Assembly (NCBI RefSeq): GCF_963678635.1
Contig: NC_087064.1
Span: 74,676,390 to 74,740,389, forward strand
DNA length: 64,000 nt
Reading direction: 5' to 3'
Source: Symsagittifera roscoffensis
Lineage: Eukaryota; Xenacoelomorpha; Acoela; Convolutidae
Under the pieces are notes generated by a model that saw only the letters and a program-made list of their open reading frames with translations, searched no databases and had not been told where the DNA came from. Positions 11,854 through 22,643 of this stretch are shown one piece after another (position 1 is the first letter of the stretch; every line of letters begins with the position of its first letter). The position numbers were made by a program, and so were the translations under genes.

Positions 11854-14800
11854 CTAATTGGCCGCATTGCTATTCGATGAGGAGGGATTGGAGTCTGAAT
11901 TATTCTGCTGTGCGGATGATGAGGCGTTGTTGTTGTTAGTGTTGGAACTGGACTTGGAGCTGAGTCTCTCGACCCTGCCCATTGCGATGGTTTTGTCGTT
12001 GCTGCGCAGTGTAAATCTGCCCATCTGGGGATACTGGCTGTACATCTCCAGACACACTGGACGACTGGCCTGCATCACTGCCACCACTATACCGTCTTGC
12101 CGCACAAAACTAACACACAAAATATAAACAACGTTACACACAAAATATCACACAAAATAAACGGAACATATGAAGTTAAAACATAGCCAACAAACAGTTG
12201 CAATAGAGCCAATGAACGTAATTAAACAGAAAAAAATTGACTCGTTTTTTGGAAAAACTCCAATTTTTGATTTCCAAGAAAAAATAGCTGCCCTTAAATC
12301 TCTTTGAATTTCTAGAAAAAATTATCATTGGCACTTTTTTGATTAAAATAACTGAAATTGCGAAAACTGGATCAATAGATAAATTTTTATTACGCTGGGA
12401 AATCTGAAAATTAAATCTTCTTTCGAAACAGGAAGTCGATCACCTTTTTGTGACCTTTACACTTTTGCTGTTCGATGGTGGAGTTTACCTTCGTTTTAAC
12501 ATAGGAAATGAATTAAACTTCAAAACAAATCAATAGTCAAACCGCGAAAAAGTAAATTTGAGCCTGAACAAATTTTCAGACTTTTCCTGAAAAAAAATTA
12601 AAAAATCATCGCGACCAATATAAGAGTCTGAACTACTTTCATCGACTCTTAAACAAAGATGTTGTGGCCCTTTCATTCATTCCTATCACATTCACGACCT
12701 CAAAAGTTTAAGCTAGCAAGAAAGTTGCTTGATATTTATCTGCTAGTTTTTAATTACGACTTGAATCAGCAGCCTTGACTACCATTAGCTGTTATTTTGG
12801 AGAGTGGCTTTTGAAAAATTAGCAAGCTGATGTTTTTTATTTGAAAAATGACACAGAGGCGAAATTTCGCTTCGCAAACAATAGCGAGAACAAGACAAAA
12901 AGCAGCTCTATAAAGAGCATCAGGAAAAATTAGAATTAAGCCTCGAGTTAGTAAAAAATTCGACTACGTCTGAGATTCGAACATGCGACCTGGAGATAAA
13001 GAGTATCAAAAACTCACGGACGCTTTATAAGCACCAAACACTAGCCACAAACAAAACAGATGCCATGCAATTTCCAATATTACGGTGAAAATTCCAAATT
13101 AGTGAACGCTTTTAATTGCGATCTAGGTTTGAAAAAAAAGAAGGTTCGTAGTAACACAAAGCTGATCGCGTATGAAAAAAAAACATCATGCAAAGGAAAA
13201 AAAGCTGATCCGCTCTCAACGGATAACAGCTGAAGTACTTCAGCTTAAAATTCAAACTCATTATGCACTGTGAAATTTTGTGCGTTTTCAAGCACACAGC
13301 GCGGATAACTGCATTCAATATCGAGAGCTGCAAAAAAATTGAACCAAAATAAATAAATAAAAGCAGAATTTGATCTTTTGCATGCAAAAGCTCATTTTTC
13401 AGACAACAACTAAGTCTCAAGGTCACCTAAAAATGTTTTTTCCAGAAGAATTCACTCATAACTAGCGTGTAACGCACCTCCGGTGCTTCGAATTTTTAAC
13501 ATCTCATAAAAAACCGTAAAAATTGAGGAAAAATCAGCATGCTTTGAGTGTACTCTGACAGCACCAAGTTAAAGGGTTGGTAATTTCAAATTTTTAAAAA
13601 CCATTAAGTTTTTGATATCTAAGCTCTTTGAAAAACTTTAAAATCTTTGAAAAATTAAGAAACATCACATCTCGGAATCTAAAACTTATTGGGCAGTCGC
13701 ATTTGAACGCAAGATTTGTAACTCCTGACATAAACGAAGGTAATACAAAATTCACAACTCCTGGGAGTACCCTGGCAGAACCTCACTATAGAGGTGGGGA
13801 CTTAAAGTTTTTGATATCTAAGTTCTTTGAAAAACTGTAAAATCTGTGAAAAATGAAGAAACATCACATCTCGGAATCTAAAACTAATTGGGCAGTAGCA
13901 TTTGGACACAAGATTTGCAACTCCTGAGAAAGCTCTTACAGTACCCAACTACAGCGTTGGGAATTTCAAATTTTGAGAAACTTAAAACTAAGTTTTAGAT
14001 AAAAAAACTTTTTCGAAAAAACCATAAAAAAACGTTTAAGCTCGAAAACGTCATACAACCAAAAGATTTGAGCAGCCAAATATGGAGGCAAGATCTCTCG
14101 CAATCCCTGAGAGTACTCTGACAGTCCTCAATTACAGGGAGTTAGGAACTTCAAAATTTGGAGAAGAAAAAATAAATTAAAGTTTTCTAATTTTTTTTTG
14201 AAAAAATAACAAAAAACGTCATATCTTGAAAACTACAAAGACTTGAGCAGTCACAGTTGGAGGCAAGATTCGCAACACTTGAGACCACTTTGACAGCTCC
14301 AAATTAAACGGTTGGGAAATTCAAATTTAAAAGAAATAAAATTAAATTTAAGTTTTCTTAAAACTTTTTGAAAAAAAAAATCACAAAAACTTCATATCTC
14401 AAAAACTACAAGGATTTGAGCAGTCATATTTTGAGACAAAATTCACAACTCCTGGGAGTACCCTGACAGAGCCTCACTATAGAGGTGGGAACTTCAAATT
14501 TTGTGAAATTATTTATATTTAAGTACTTTAAAAATCTTGAAAAACGTCCTAAAAAACATCAAATCTCGAAAACTACAAGGATTTGAGCAGTCATACTCAG
14601 AGACAAGATTCGCAACTCCTGAGAGTACCCTTACAATTTCCAACTAGAGGATTGATATCTTCAAAAATTTCGATTTTTTTTTTTTAATCTTAAGTTTTTT
14701 GAAATTTTTTGAAAAAATCATAAAAAAACGTCATATCTCGAAAACTACAAGGATTTGAGAAGTAAGATTTGGAGGCAAGATTCGCAACCCCTGAGACTAC

Positions 14801-17674
14801 CTGACATCCCCATCTACAGGGTTGCCGATTTCAAATTTTCAGAAACTTAAATTTTTATAGAAATTTTTGAAAAATCTCGAAAATTGCCGTATCTCGTAAC
14901 CTCATTGCTTATTGATATATGCAGGCCGAAATCGCAACATCCGGGGAAACCCTGACAGAAAAATAATACGTTGAAAAAACTTAAACATGGCGAGATAGTA
15001 AAGCCCGCATTTAAATATATAATAGATTGACATATTGCTTTTTTAATCAATTCTGTCTGTTCCATTTTTTGCTACCAATTATTCTAGTATTCTAGTAGTT
15101 CTCTCACCGCGGTTTGGTGTCGGTTCTCTTGCCTGTCTTCTTGTCGACGTTGCACACAAATGTCTTGAAAACCACTTCCTCGATGGCCGTGTGGCAGTGC
15201 ATCATGCATGTGAATCCAGGAGCAATTATGGACTCATAGTCCACTATGTGGATCTGTGCCTCGAACTTCTTGCTCACGTGACACACATCTGACTTGTCAC
15301 ACAACATGAACCCGTTCGAGATCTCGTCCTCCTCAATACCTGCACAACACGTGATCGATCTATATTTTATTCAATGAACAATTTCTTACGCCTAAGACAT
15401 AACTCCTTGCAGAACGAATGCATGTTACAAAAACTATGGCCAAGGAAAAATAAGGAAACTGAGCGTGAACAATTTATTAGACTTTTTCCTGAAAAAAGTA
15501 TTAAGGTTCATTGACTCATACAAAGTCGAGTACCCGGGGATAAAGTCTAGTGCCTGCGGAAAGAAAGTAACTTTGTCCTAAAAAAAACAAAAATTCGCTT
15601 CATTCTTTTACACTTAAACAGACTTCAGACTTAAAATCCCCTTTTTCCAGGGGTTTACCAGACCCAATATGCACAATTTTTGAAACAGCTACGATACATT
15701 TTCCTCCATTTTACAAAATTGGTAGTAGCAGATCATTAAACAGATCCAAATGTTGATTAATGAAGAGGATTTTGATTCATGGCGCTGACCTTTGAGTTTG
15801 ACCTCAACGTTTTCGCCAGTGTAGGCCATCTCTGTCTCCTCCTTGTCTGCGAATATGCTCAGCACACTAACTTCCTTCCTCGCAGGCATCAGCACCACCT
15901 CACTCTTGCCCACTGCCCCCAGACCCGCTGTGCCCTTCGCGGCTGCCACCAAACTGATGAAGCCACTTTCTATTTTTCCACAGACCACCACACCCATGTC
16001 TTTGTACTTGCCCGCAATAGGTAATCTGAGCAAAATGGAAAAATATGGATCAATGTAGTCTAACAGAAGAGCAATCACTGAGCCTCATGACAAAGTAGAT
16101 TCAAAGTCAATTAATACTGGATGGCTTCATTTGAAAGAAATTGTTCAAATGGAACTAATTTGAAGATTCTTTTCGTTACCAAATCTATCATGTCCAAAGA
16201 GAAACAGGTACTTCATACCTTACATGATTCCTAATTACAAGTCAAATTAGACGAAGCGTTGCATAAACTGACAATCGAAAAAATGAGTGAATGAACCGTA
16301 TATTGTTACACTTTTACCTTAGAGGCCCGTCCATACGTTTAACTTTGGGCATGTCATCTAGAAAAGTGAGGAGCGATGACCCATCATAGTGCGGGAAGGG
16401 GTTGGGGGACGGCATGTCCTTAATAAAGACGCCAGTGAGTCCAGAAATAGGCATGAAGTGGAAATCGTCCTTCTTAAATCCAGACTTCTTCAGAAAAGGC
16501 GTCAGTTTGTTTACTATTTCTTCGTATCTCTCCACGCTCCATTCAACAGTTGGGTCGTCCATTTTATTTATAGCCACAATTACATATTTAACTCCGGCTG
16601 TTTTAATCAACATTGTATGTTCTCTCGTTTGACCTCCCTTTTCAAACCCGGTTTCGAATTCTCCTTTTCGAGCCGAGATAACCAAAACTGCAACGTCCGC
16701 TTGTGCAGCTCCTCCAATCATGTTCGGAACATAGCTTCTGTGGCCTGGTGCGTCCAGAATTGTGAATGTTTTGGCTTCTGTTGCGAAACTAGCTCTACCA
16801 ACGTCCACAGTTTTGCCCTTTTCCCGTTCCTCCGCATTTGTATCTAAGGCCCAGGAAAGAGCCCAAGATTCTCTGTTTTGGTCCCTGGCATCTCTCTGGT
16901 ACTTTTCCAGAGTCCGCTGGTCCACTTCTCCTGTGAGGTACATGATTTGTCCACCGAGTGTAGACTTGCCAGCGTCTACGTGTCCGACGAAAACCAAGTT
17001 TAAGTGTTCTTTCTGGGGTGCCACAGCCTCTTTAGGTGGCACTGGGATCTGTGGTACCGACTTCACGGCTGTGGTCTCCTCGACTTCTGGGGATTCTTCA
17101 TTTTTGATTGACGTTTCAGAACACTCTGAAGAGAGCACGGAATCTACTGCTTGGCTAAAATACACCAATATTCCCATACAGCTAAGGATATTATTCTTAT
17201 TAGACAGTTAAAGCACATCACAAAGATGCAATCATTTAACCTGTCGTTGAGGTGAAAAAAGTTAAGTCAATATGGTGCACACCTCAGCTTAAAAATTTCT
17301 AATCTTTTCGACAGACCACAGTGGGGGGGATTATGCCTGATGTGTCCAATGAAGGAGGTCTAAATTGGTATCAAATCAAAAGTACACGTCACGTACTTGT
17401 CTCCGGCTGCAGTTTCAACAACCATTTTTTCATTGGTATCCTCATCAAGTGGTTTAGCTGGATCATCGTCCATCCTATCCCAATCGTCCGGGGCCTCTTG
17501 CATCTTAGCTTGTCCGTTGCTCAGTCCATTCACTTGTTGACTGGGTTCCGGCGGCGGCGGTTGTTGCGGTGATGAGACTGCTGGTGGTGGGGGTCCCCAA
17601 GATGGAACAAAAACTGCGGCGTTCACATTCAGTCCCCCAAACTGAGACTCCATGTCTCCATTCATACCAGACAT
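11854..17674 (-). CDS. GSPT1: Eukaryotic peptide chain release factor GTP-binding subunit eRF3
   Basis: This translational GTPase works with eRF1 in the cytosol to terminate translation. Five exons join in phase: 17,674-17,397; 17,154-16,318; 16,025-15,790; 15,339-15,108; 12,109-11,854. They total 1839 nt, 612 residues. The N terminus has a PAM2-like motif (GLNVNAAVFVPSW, residues 14-26) for binding poly(A)-binding protein. The GTPase domain has GHVDAGKST (150-158), DAPGH (227-231) and NKMD (289-292), then the GPLRLPI..KYKDMG junction that distinguishes eRF3 from HBS1 and EF1A. GRFTLR at 558-563 is the eRF1-binding C-terminal strand. Two oddities: an Ala/Gly-rich insertion in domain 2 (about residues 391-407), and 35 Ser/Asn/Gln-rich residues after the normal C-terminal end. 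A TTTTTAG acceptor 6 nt before the ATG and GAR1 just upstream suggest expression from an operon by trans-splicing. Confidence 0.97.
12203..12650 (-). repeat. Dispersed composite repeat, copy 2
   Basis: A well-preserved member of the family. The left end is ATAGAGCCAATGAACG, the right end ATAAGAGTCTGAACTACTTT followed by CATCGACTCTT. The ends form imperfect inverted repeats. The AACATAGCCAACAAACAG tag precedes it at 12,179. Confidence 0.8.
12965..13030 (-). repeat. tRNA-like module (SINE head?)
   Basis: The minus strand has a B-box-like TGTTCGAATCTC preceded by a tRNA-like anticodon region. No complete acceptor stem can be folded by eye, so this is a tRNA-derived repeat rather than a functional tRNA gene. 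It sits upstream (minus strand) of dispersed repeat copy 2. Confidence 0.45.
13440..14960. repeat. Satellite of about 170 bp inside eRF3 intron 4
   Basis: The phrase CTCCTGAGAGTACCCTGACA or a close variant recurs near 13,550, 13,765, 13,923, 14,103, 14,277, 14,450, 14,615, 14,787 and 14,945, that is at about 160-215 bp and mostly 165-180 bp. Each unit also has a CGTCATATCTCGAAAACTAC-like part and a TTGAGCAGTCA part. Units are diverged, so the array is old. It holds about nine copies. Confidence 0.85.
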
Positions 17675-17690
17675 TCAGATCTAAAAACAA
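17675..17690 (-). other. Splice acceptor 6 nt upstream of the eRF3 ATG
   Basis: On the minus strand CTTGTTTTTAG is followed by ATCTGA and then the start codon at 17,674. The AG is at 17,682-17,681. So short a leader after a good acceptor is typical of spliced-leader trans-splicing, although a 5'-UTR intron would look the same. Confidence 0.65.
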
Positions 17691-17958
17691 GCGATGTAGT
17701 TTAGTGAAATACTACAAGGCGAATCATAGCAAATACAAATTTGAATCTAAACTATCATTTAGAAAGTCATGCCTTCTGAATCGAGGCGAACTAAAACTAT
17801 TCATTGCGATCAGTAGAAACAAGGCAGAATTTGTCAATTTAAATAGGAAACACATTTTTATACTCATAGCACAAAAATGCAATACAACAAAACAAAAACA
17901 ATCTGCACAATGAGGAGAGATTTTTAAAGAGTTTTTGGATTTTGCACTGAAGCGAGGA
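17681..17958 (-). other. GAR1-eRF3 intercistronic region
   Basis: It is only 278 nt from the GAR1 stop to the eRF3 acceptor. It contains a TATAAA poly(A)-like hexamer 96 nt after the stop and no canonical AATAAA, and ends in the pyrimidine tract of the eRF3 acceptor. This is the arrangement expected inside a trans-spliced operon. Confidence 0.6.
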
Positions 17959-18675
17959 TCAGGAGCCTCTGCCTCGGCCTCCCCCAAAACCTCTTCCCCC
18001 GCCTCTGTCGCCGCCTCGGCCACCTCCACCGAAACCTCTTCCTCCGCCTCGGTCGCCGCCGCCTCCTCCAAAACCTCGACCTCCTCCCCCGAAACCTCTT
18101 CCTCCGCCTCGATCACCGCCGCCTCCGAAACCTCGACCTCCTCCCCCAAAACCTCTTCCTCCACCTCCTCGGCCGCCAAAACCTCCACCGCCACCGCGTC
18201 CACGACCCCCTCCTCCGCGGCCTCCTCTTCCACCTCGTCCTCCCACTCCGCCTCGCGGACCACTAGGTGCTGGATTTGTGAATCTTGAAATTGGCATCAG
18301 TTTATAGGGATCGATGTACAATTTGGTTTCTGCGTTGAACGACTTCGCTTTCACGTTTTCCACAGGTGTCACTGAAAACATCCAATCTGCTGTCGGACCA
18401 AAAACATCATCTATTTTTCCAAGCTGCTGTTTTGATTCTGTGTAAATATTAGCGTTGAAAAATGGCACTTTTTCATTATTTGCTGCTTTGCACACCATCA
18501 GATTTTCAGCCGAGTGTATGAAAGTTCCGACGAATTCCACTCGTTCAGGGGGTCCCATGTCTTGCCAGCCCCCTCGACCACCGCCTCTGTATCCCCCTCC
18601 GCCGCCCCTGTCACCCCCTCTTCCTCGGAAACCTCCTCCTCCTCTCCCTCTTCCGCCTCCTCTGTCATATCCCAT
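17959..18675 (-). CDS. GAR1: H/ACA ribonucleoprotein subunit GAR1
   Basis: GAR1 is a nucleolar protein of the box H/ACA RNP that guides rRNA pseudouridylation and, in animals, also joins telomerase RNP. The frame is one exon of 238 codons. An RGG-rich N terminus (residues 1-37) is followed by the conserved core: GPPERVEFVGTFIHSAENLM, KVPFFNANIY, QQLGKIDDVFGP and YIDPYKLMPISRF. The tail from about residue 140 is a long run of RGG and FGGGGRG repeats. Length and two-sided RGG layout match the family. A possible GTG start 6 nt upstream is in frame, but the ATG at 18,675 is preferred. The stop is 279 nt from the eRF3 acceptor, so GAR1 is probably the upstream cistron of an operon. A TATAAA at 17,863-17,858 may be its poly(A) signal. 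Confidence 0.97.
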   Translation of the reverse strand: MGYDRGGGRGRGGGGFRGRGGDRGGGGGYRGGGRGGWQDMGPPERVEFVGTFIHSAENLMVCKAANNEKVPFFNANIYTESKQQLGKIDDVFGPTADWMFSVTPVENVKAKSFNAETKLYIDPYKLMPISRFTNPAPSGPRGGVGGRGGRGGRGGGGRGRGGGGGFGGRGGGGRGFGGGGRGFGGGGDRGGGRGFGGGGRGFGGGGGDRGGGRGFGGGGRGGDRGGGRGFGGGRGRGS

Positions 18676-18694
18676 GTTCACCTCTGAAATGTGG
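18676..18694 (-). other. Splice acceptor 8 nt upstream of the GAR1 ATG
   Basis: The minus strand reads CACATTTCAG then AGGTGAAC then ATG. The AG is at 18,685-18,684. It fits a trans-splice site or the end of a 5'-UTR intron. Confidence 0.6.
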
Positions 18695-18699
18695 CAAAC

Positions 18700-19190
18700 A
18701 CTTAAAACAAATGCAGTCCTAAAAAGTAAAAAAAAATACTATCAATTTCTTAAATATCTTAAACTCTCTAGTCTATTAGACAGAGGTGAAGTTGCACTGC
18801 GCATATAAAGCAAAAAAACGAATAACTCAAAAAGTCGTAACTGTTAATTTCACTAATAAGAGCTTTTAGCAGATATTTTAAGGAAAAAGAACACTGTCAG
18901 ACACCCATATTCAAAACCAAAACTTAAGACACCAATATTCAAAACCAGACGTATCAGACAGAGGCGAAGCGGAGCTTCGCGCCACTTGCGCTACAACACA
19001 AACATAGAAAAAACATAAGTCGAAAAAACCTTTAAATGTTGAAAAAAACTAGGGGAACCAAAAATTTCATGTCTCGATAAAAAAAACAACTAGCGGTCCA
19101 GCTGAAGCTGGAGATACGTGTTTGATATTAAATGAAATTGCTATACTGATGCGGCACGAAACAAGTGGTTTCAAAAGTTGAACTTAAGTA
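18700..19190. other. Upstream flank of GAR1, no gene
   Basis: No coding region is seen. The stretch includes two copies of the GGCGAAGC palindrome (18,782 and 18,962, the first degenerate). The GAR1 promoter, if separate, should lie here or further upstream, but I recognise no TATA or initiator. Confidence 0.4.
18959..18995. repeat. GGCGAAGC-GCTTCGC palindrome, example copy
   Basis: AGAGGCGAAGCGGAGCTTCG followed by CGCC forms a GC-rich hairpin with a 3-nt loop. Similar copies lie near 12,856, 18,782, 21,342, 21,411, 23,148, 23,215, 26,678, 27,420, 28,609 and 29,215. They stand out in AT-rich DNA. Confidence 0.75.
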
Positions 19191-20400
19191 AGAGGAGCAA
19201 AAATTTTTGAGATAATCAATTTTCCCAAGGAGATAACATATCTCACACAGAAAATTAAGGAGTCACTGCTTCTGCAAGAACAATTATAGCAACCGGTTCT
19301 TTAAATTGATCTTTTCATCTCAGATATGATTGAGTAAATTTTAAGAAAATTCGAAAAATTTCTAAAAAACGATCAAAAAGTCAAAAAAACGGTCAAAAGA
19401 CTTTTCAAAATTCATAACTTTTTTTCTGCAAAAAGCAAATTGTGGCCGTTTAAGCAGAAATGATTCCCAAAACCGAGTTTCTCGATTGAACACCTCGATT
19501 GAGCCTGAGAATTGTCATCGTAGTTTTCGTGTAAAAACAAGTTTCCAAAAAACTGTCAAAGTTTCAAAACATTGACTTCTTTGAAGGCTACAACTTTTTT
19601 CTAACAAACTGGGCATAGCAAAACATAAAAGAGGCTTTCAACAACCTGTTGTTTTGATTAAAGCTATGATAATGGATTTGGCAGGATAGTTAGCGAGAAA
19701 AGTCCAAAAAAAGGTCAACAAACAATAAAAAAATTGACATTTCCAAAATCATAGCTTTTTGTGTGAAAAATGGGGTCGTAGCCGCTTATGCAGAAGGAAT
19801 TCACTCAATATAAGATTTTAATTGAACAAAAATCTCAGAATTGAGTGCGTAGCTCTCGAGAAAAGTCATAACTTTAACAAAAAGTTCAAAAAATCTAAAT
19901 TTTGACTTTTCCGAGGCCATAACTTTTGGTGTCAGAAAAAATCGGGTGTGTTCGCACAAGCAAAAGAGGTTTCACAACCCGTCCTTTGAATTGAAAACAA
20001 AATCTCAGATTTGGCAGGGTAGTTTTCGCGAATATTCAAAAAGTTTAAACGGCCAAACAATTAAAATTTTTACTTTTCCGAGGGCGATAATTTTTTGTGT
20101 AAAAACTTTGTGATTGGCCCAAAAGTCAGGGTAGCTTCCCACTACCTATTATCTCTATTGAAACCACAATATCAGATTTCAGAGGCCAGTTTTCTAAAAA
20201 AAAGTCAAAAAAATTCACAAAACGCTCAAAAGTCAAAAATTTGACTATTCCGAGGGCCATAAATAAACGTTTTAAAAAAATGGGTGTAGCCGTTTCTGCA
20301 GAGAATTTTTCAACACTATTCTTATCAAGAGGGATAGTTTTCGAGAAAACAAAAAAAATCAAAAATATGGGTCAAATATTCCCCCACAGACTATTTCGAA
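19190..20400. repeat. Second tandem array of about 170-bp units
   Basis: A diverged unit recurs near 19,220, 19,390, 19,570, 19,740, 19,910, 20,080 and 20,240. Each has a phrase like CATAACTTTTTGTGTGAAAA, then GTAGCCGTTTCTGCAG, then TTGAATTGAA and AATCTCAGATTTGGCAGG, ending in TAGTTTTCGAGAAAAGTC. The period is about 170 bp, like the array in eRF3 intron 4, but the sequence differs. About seven copies are present. Confidence 0.75.
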
Positions 20401-21010
20401 GGCTGTAGACAGAGGGGTTAAGTGACAAGAGACTATAGGGGAGTATGCAGGCACACAAAGGAGTAGGCGGCCTTACAAATGATACCCCTTTTGAAACCAA
20501 AAAAAACTGAATTTTTCCAATTTATTGGGAAATAATTTTCCAGAACGAAAAAAAGAAATTTCAACAAACGATTGGAAAAAAAAACCAATATGAAAAGTGC
20601 TGAGAAGAACCCTAAAATTGTGATTGCCATGAAACGACCCAAAAGTAGGTCATTAAGCCGACAAAAATTAGGCCGAAATAATTTGGGCCGACGAATTTTT
20701 TTCTACCAGAACAAAAAAGAACAAAGAAAATAAGTCAAGGTAAGTAAAATTACTGGAGTAAATTGTAGGAGTAATTCAAACACTAAAAGCAACAGCAAGA
20801 AAATATGCGCGCAGCAACAAAAACGATTCAAAGACGTTACAACTAAGCTGGCAACAGATAAGCAGACAACTAATTGTCCGAAAGTTTTTTTAAACAACAA
20901 AAAAAGAAAATATACAAAATCAAGGTTACAAATTGCAGGAGTAAATGAAAACAAAAAGCTGCTTAAATTAAACTGCATTCAGTAAAAAAATCTAAGACGT
21001 GGCAACTAAG
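20400..21010. other. AT-rich spacer without gene
   Basis: A-rich sequence with two similar stretches (20,640-20,780 and 20,860-21,000, both with GGCCGACGAATT/AAGCCGACA-like parts). I see no coding region. Open frames at 20,433-20,642 and 20,703-20,978 minus are Phe/Leu-rich readings of A-rich DNA. Confidence 0.4.
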
Positions 21011-21054
21011 CCGACATAACATAAGCAGACAAATAATACACCGAAAAAAAACAG

Positions 21055-21130
21055 GCCCTGCTCAGATTCGAACCCAGGAACTTGCTGTCCACGGCGTATT
21101 AGTTACCCTCAAAATAAGTGTGCTTATTCC
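21055..21130 (-). repeat. tRNA-like module, unit A
   Basis: On the minus strand GGGTAACTAATACGCC is followed by GGTTCGAATCTGAGCAGG, resembling a tRNA D-arm end and T-arm with a good B box. A complete cloverleaf cannot be formed by eye. The copy at 22,845-22,920 is nearly identical. Confidence 0.5.
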
Positions 21131-21892
21131 ACGCTTAGAAGTTTGACTTCGTTATGAACCAAGGTACCAAGTGATTCAATTGATTCTGTTTAACAAGTTG
21201 CGAAAAAAGTCTACATTCCGGTTTGATAAAGCATGCTAATCACAAATGTAAATAAAATACGTACCTGAATCGCAAACAGCCTCGAAACTAATGTAACTAA
21301 AAGCCATAATTCTAAACATAGCCAACAGAGAGTTGAAACACAGAGGCGAAGCAGCGCTTCGCGAACACTAGTAAGAAAACGGCAAAATATAGCTCTAAAA
21401 GCAAAAACAAAAGAGGCGACGCGGAGCTTCGCACCAATTGCGATAAAAAATAAACATAAAAAATAATGAATTCGAAAAGAGATAACGTTGGAAAAAACTA
21501 GTAGCCTATCTAAAACTGGAGGTACCTGTTTAGAATTTTTGAATTTGTTAAACTGATGAAGGATGAAATGAGTAATTTCGAAATTTCAAAAATTGGACTT
21601 CGTTCAAAAAAATTATTTGTTTCTCTTGTAAAATCAATATTAAGAGAAAATTTTTGAGACACTGGAATTTTCCCAAGGGCATAATATTTTACCTACAAAA
21701 AATCAACGATTCGCCATTTCTACAGGAAAAATTCTTGCAAACATTTCTTTCGATTGAACCCTCAGATTTGATTCGTAGTTTTTAAAAAATTTCTAATACA
21801 GACTCAAAAATTCAATAAATAGACTTTCCGAAATCCTTATTTCTACTGGGTTTCTCGATTGTATATTTACCAACAAAATCAACAAACATTTG

Positions 21893-22352
21893 AAAGAGTC
21901 AAAGAACGCAAGTAAGCAGAAAAGTATTTCCTTGCTTGATTTTGAAAAAAATCTAAGTTTTCGAATTTCCAAGAAAAGAATGGATGGCCCAACAGCTTTT
22001 AAAACTGACAATTTTTTGATAAAATTAACCCAATTTGAGAAAACTGGACCAACAATCAAAAGTTTTTATTCGCTGGTTAATCTGACAAGACACATGCTCT
22101 CGCAAGTGTAATGATTGAATTCCATTTTCGAAATTAGAAGTCGATCATGTTTTAAGTGACCTTCGCTGTTCGATAATTGAGTTTGTCTTCATTTTAACAA
22201 AGGAAATGAACTAATTTTAAAAGGAAATCAAAAGTCAAACCGCGAAAAACTAAATAAGATTCTCAACAAACTTTAGGAATATTCCTTAAAAAAACAATCG
22301 ACTAAAATCATCACGACCTATATAAGAGTCTGAACTACATTTATCGACTCGT
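21893..22352 (-). repeat. Dispersed composite repeat, copy 3
   Basis: Left end AAAGAGTCAAAGAACGCAAG, right end TATAAGAGTCTGAACTACAT then TTATCGACTCG. It is followed immediately by a tRNA-like module (22,372-22,440), which would be the 5' head if the element is a SINE read on the minus strand. Confidence 0.8.
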
Positions 22353-22371
22353 AAAAAACTAGGTTAGGTTG

Positions 22372-22440
22372 GAACACGAAGCGCAGACCTTATGATCGGA
22401 GTATGTTATAACTCTAGACCAGGTAAGAAGGGCCTTAAGA
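22372..22440 (-). repeat. tRNA-like module next to repeat copy 3
   Basis: The minus strand reads GATCATAAGGTCTGCGCTTC then GTGTTCCAACC, resembling an anticodon arm and T-arm. A near copy is at 24,171-24,243, next to the copy ending at 24,157. Confidence 0.45.
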
Positions 22441-22643
22441 TATTGAGCGATCTCATTTTCTAACAGACTTGTAAGAAAAAAAACCAGACAATCCAGACAA
22501 CAAATTCAGTAGAAAAAAACTTTATCAATTTGAAAAAAAACTTGATTACCAAATAATTGATCTAGTTGTCAACCCATACCCAAATCATGGAGTGGCACAT
22601 GGTCACTTAATAAACCACGGTTGAAAAACATAGCCAACAGTTG

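Larger units (their letters stand above)
12110..15107 (-). other. eRF3 intron 4 (about 3 kb, repeat-filled)
   Basis: The donor GTGAGA follows CCGCG at 15,108 and the acceptor TGTGTTAG ends at 12,110. The intron holds, from right to left, a satellite of about 170 bp (13,440-14,960), a tRNA-like module near 13,000, and a copy of the dispersed repeat (12,203-12,650). The other three eRF3 introns are 242, 292 and 450 bp and unremarkable. Confidence 0.9.

Noticed and set aside
16389-17211. Plus-strand open frames of up to 152 codons opposite eRF3 exon 2
   Set aside because: They are antisense to a firmly identified GTPase exon and have no motif.
11854-17674. HBS1 or EF1A instead of eRF3
   Set aside because: The GPLRLPI-KYKDMG junction, the GRFTLR end and the PAM2-like N terminus fit eRF3; HBS1 lacks the PAM2 motif and differs at the junction.
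17724-18288. Long open frames in the other frames over GAR1 (Glu/Val-rich minus, Ser/Ala/Thr-rich plus)
   Set aside because: They are shadows of the RGG-repeat codons of GAR1 and are low complexity.
13440-20400. CRISPR-like array
   Set aside because: Units are about 170 bp, diverged throughout and in a eukaryotic intron or spacer; there is no repeat-spacer pattern.
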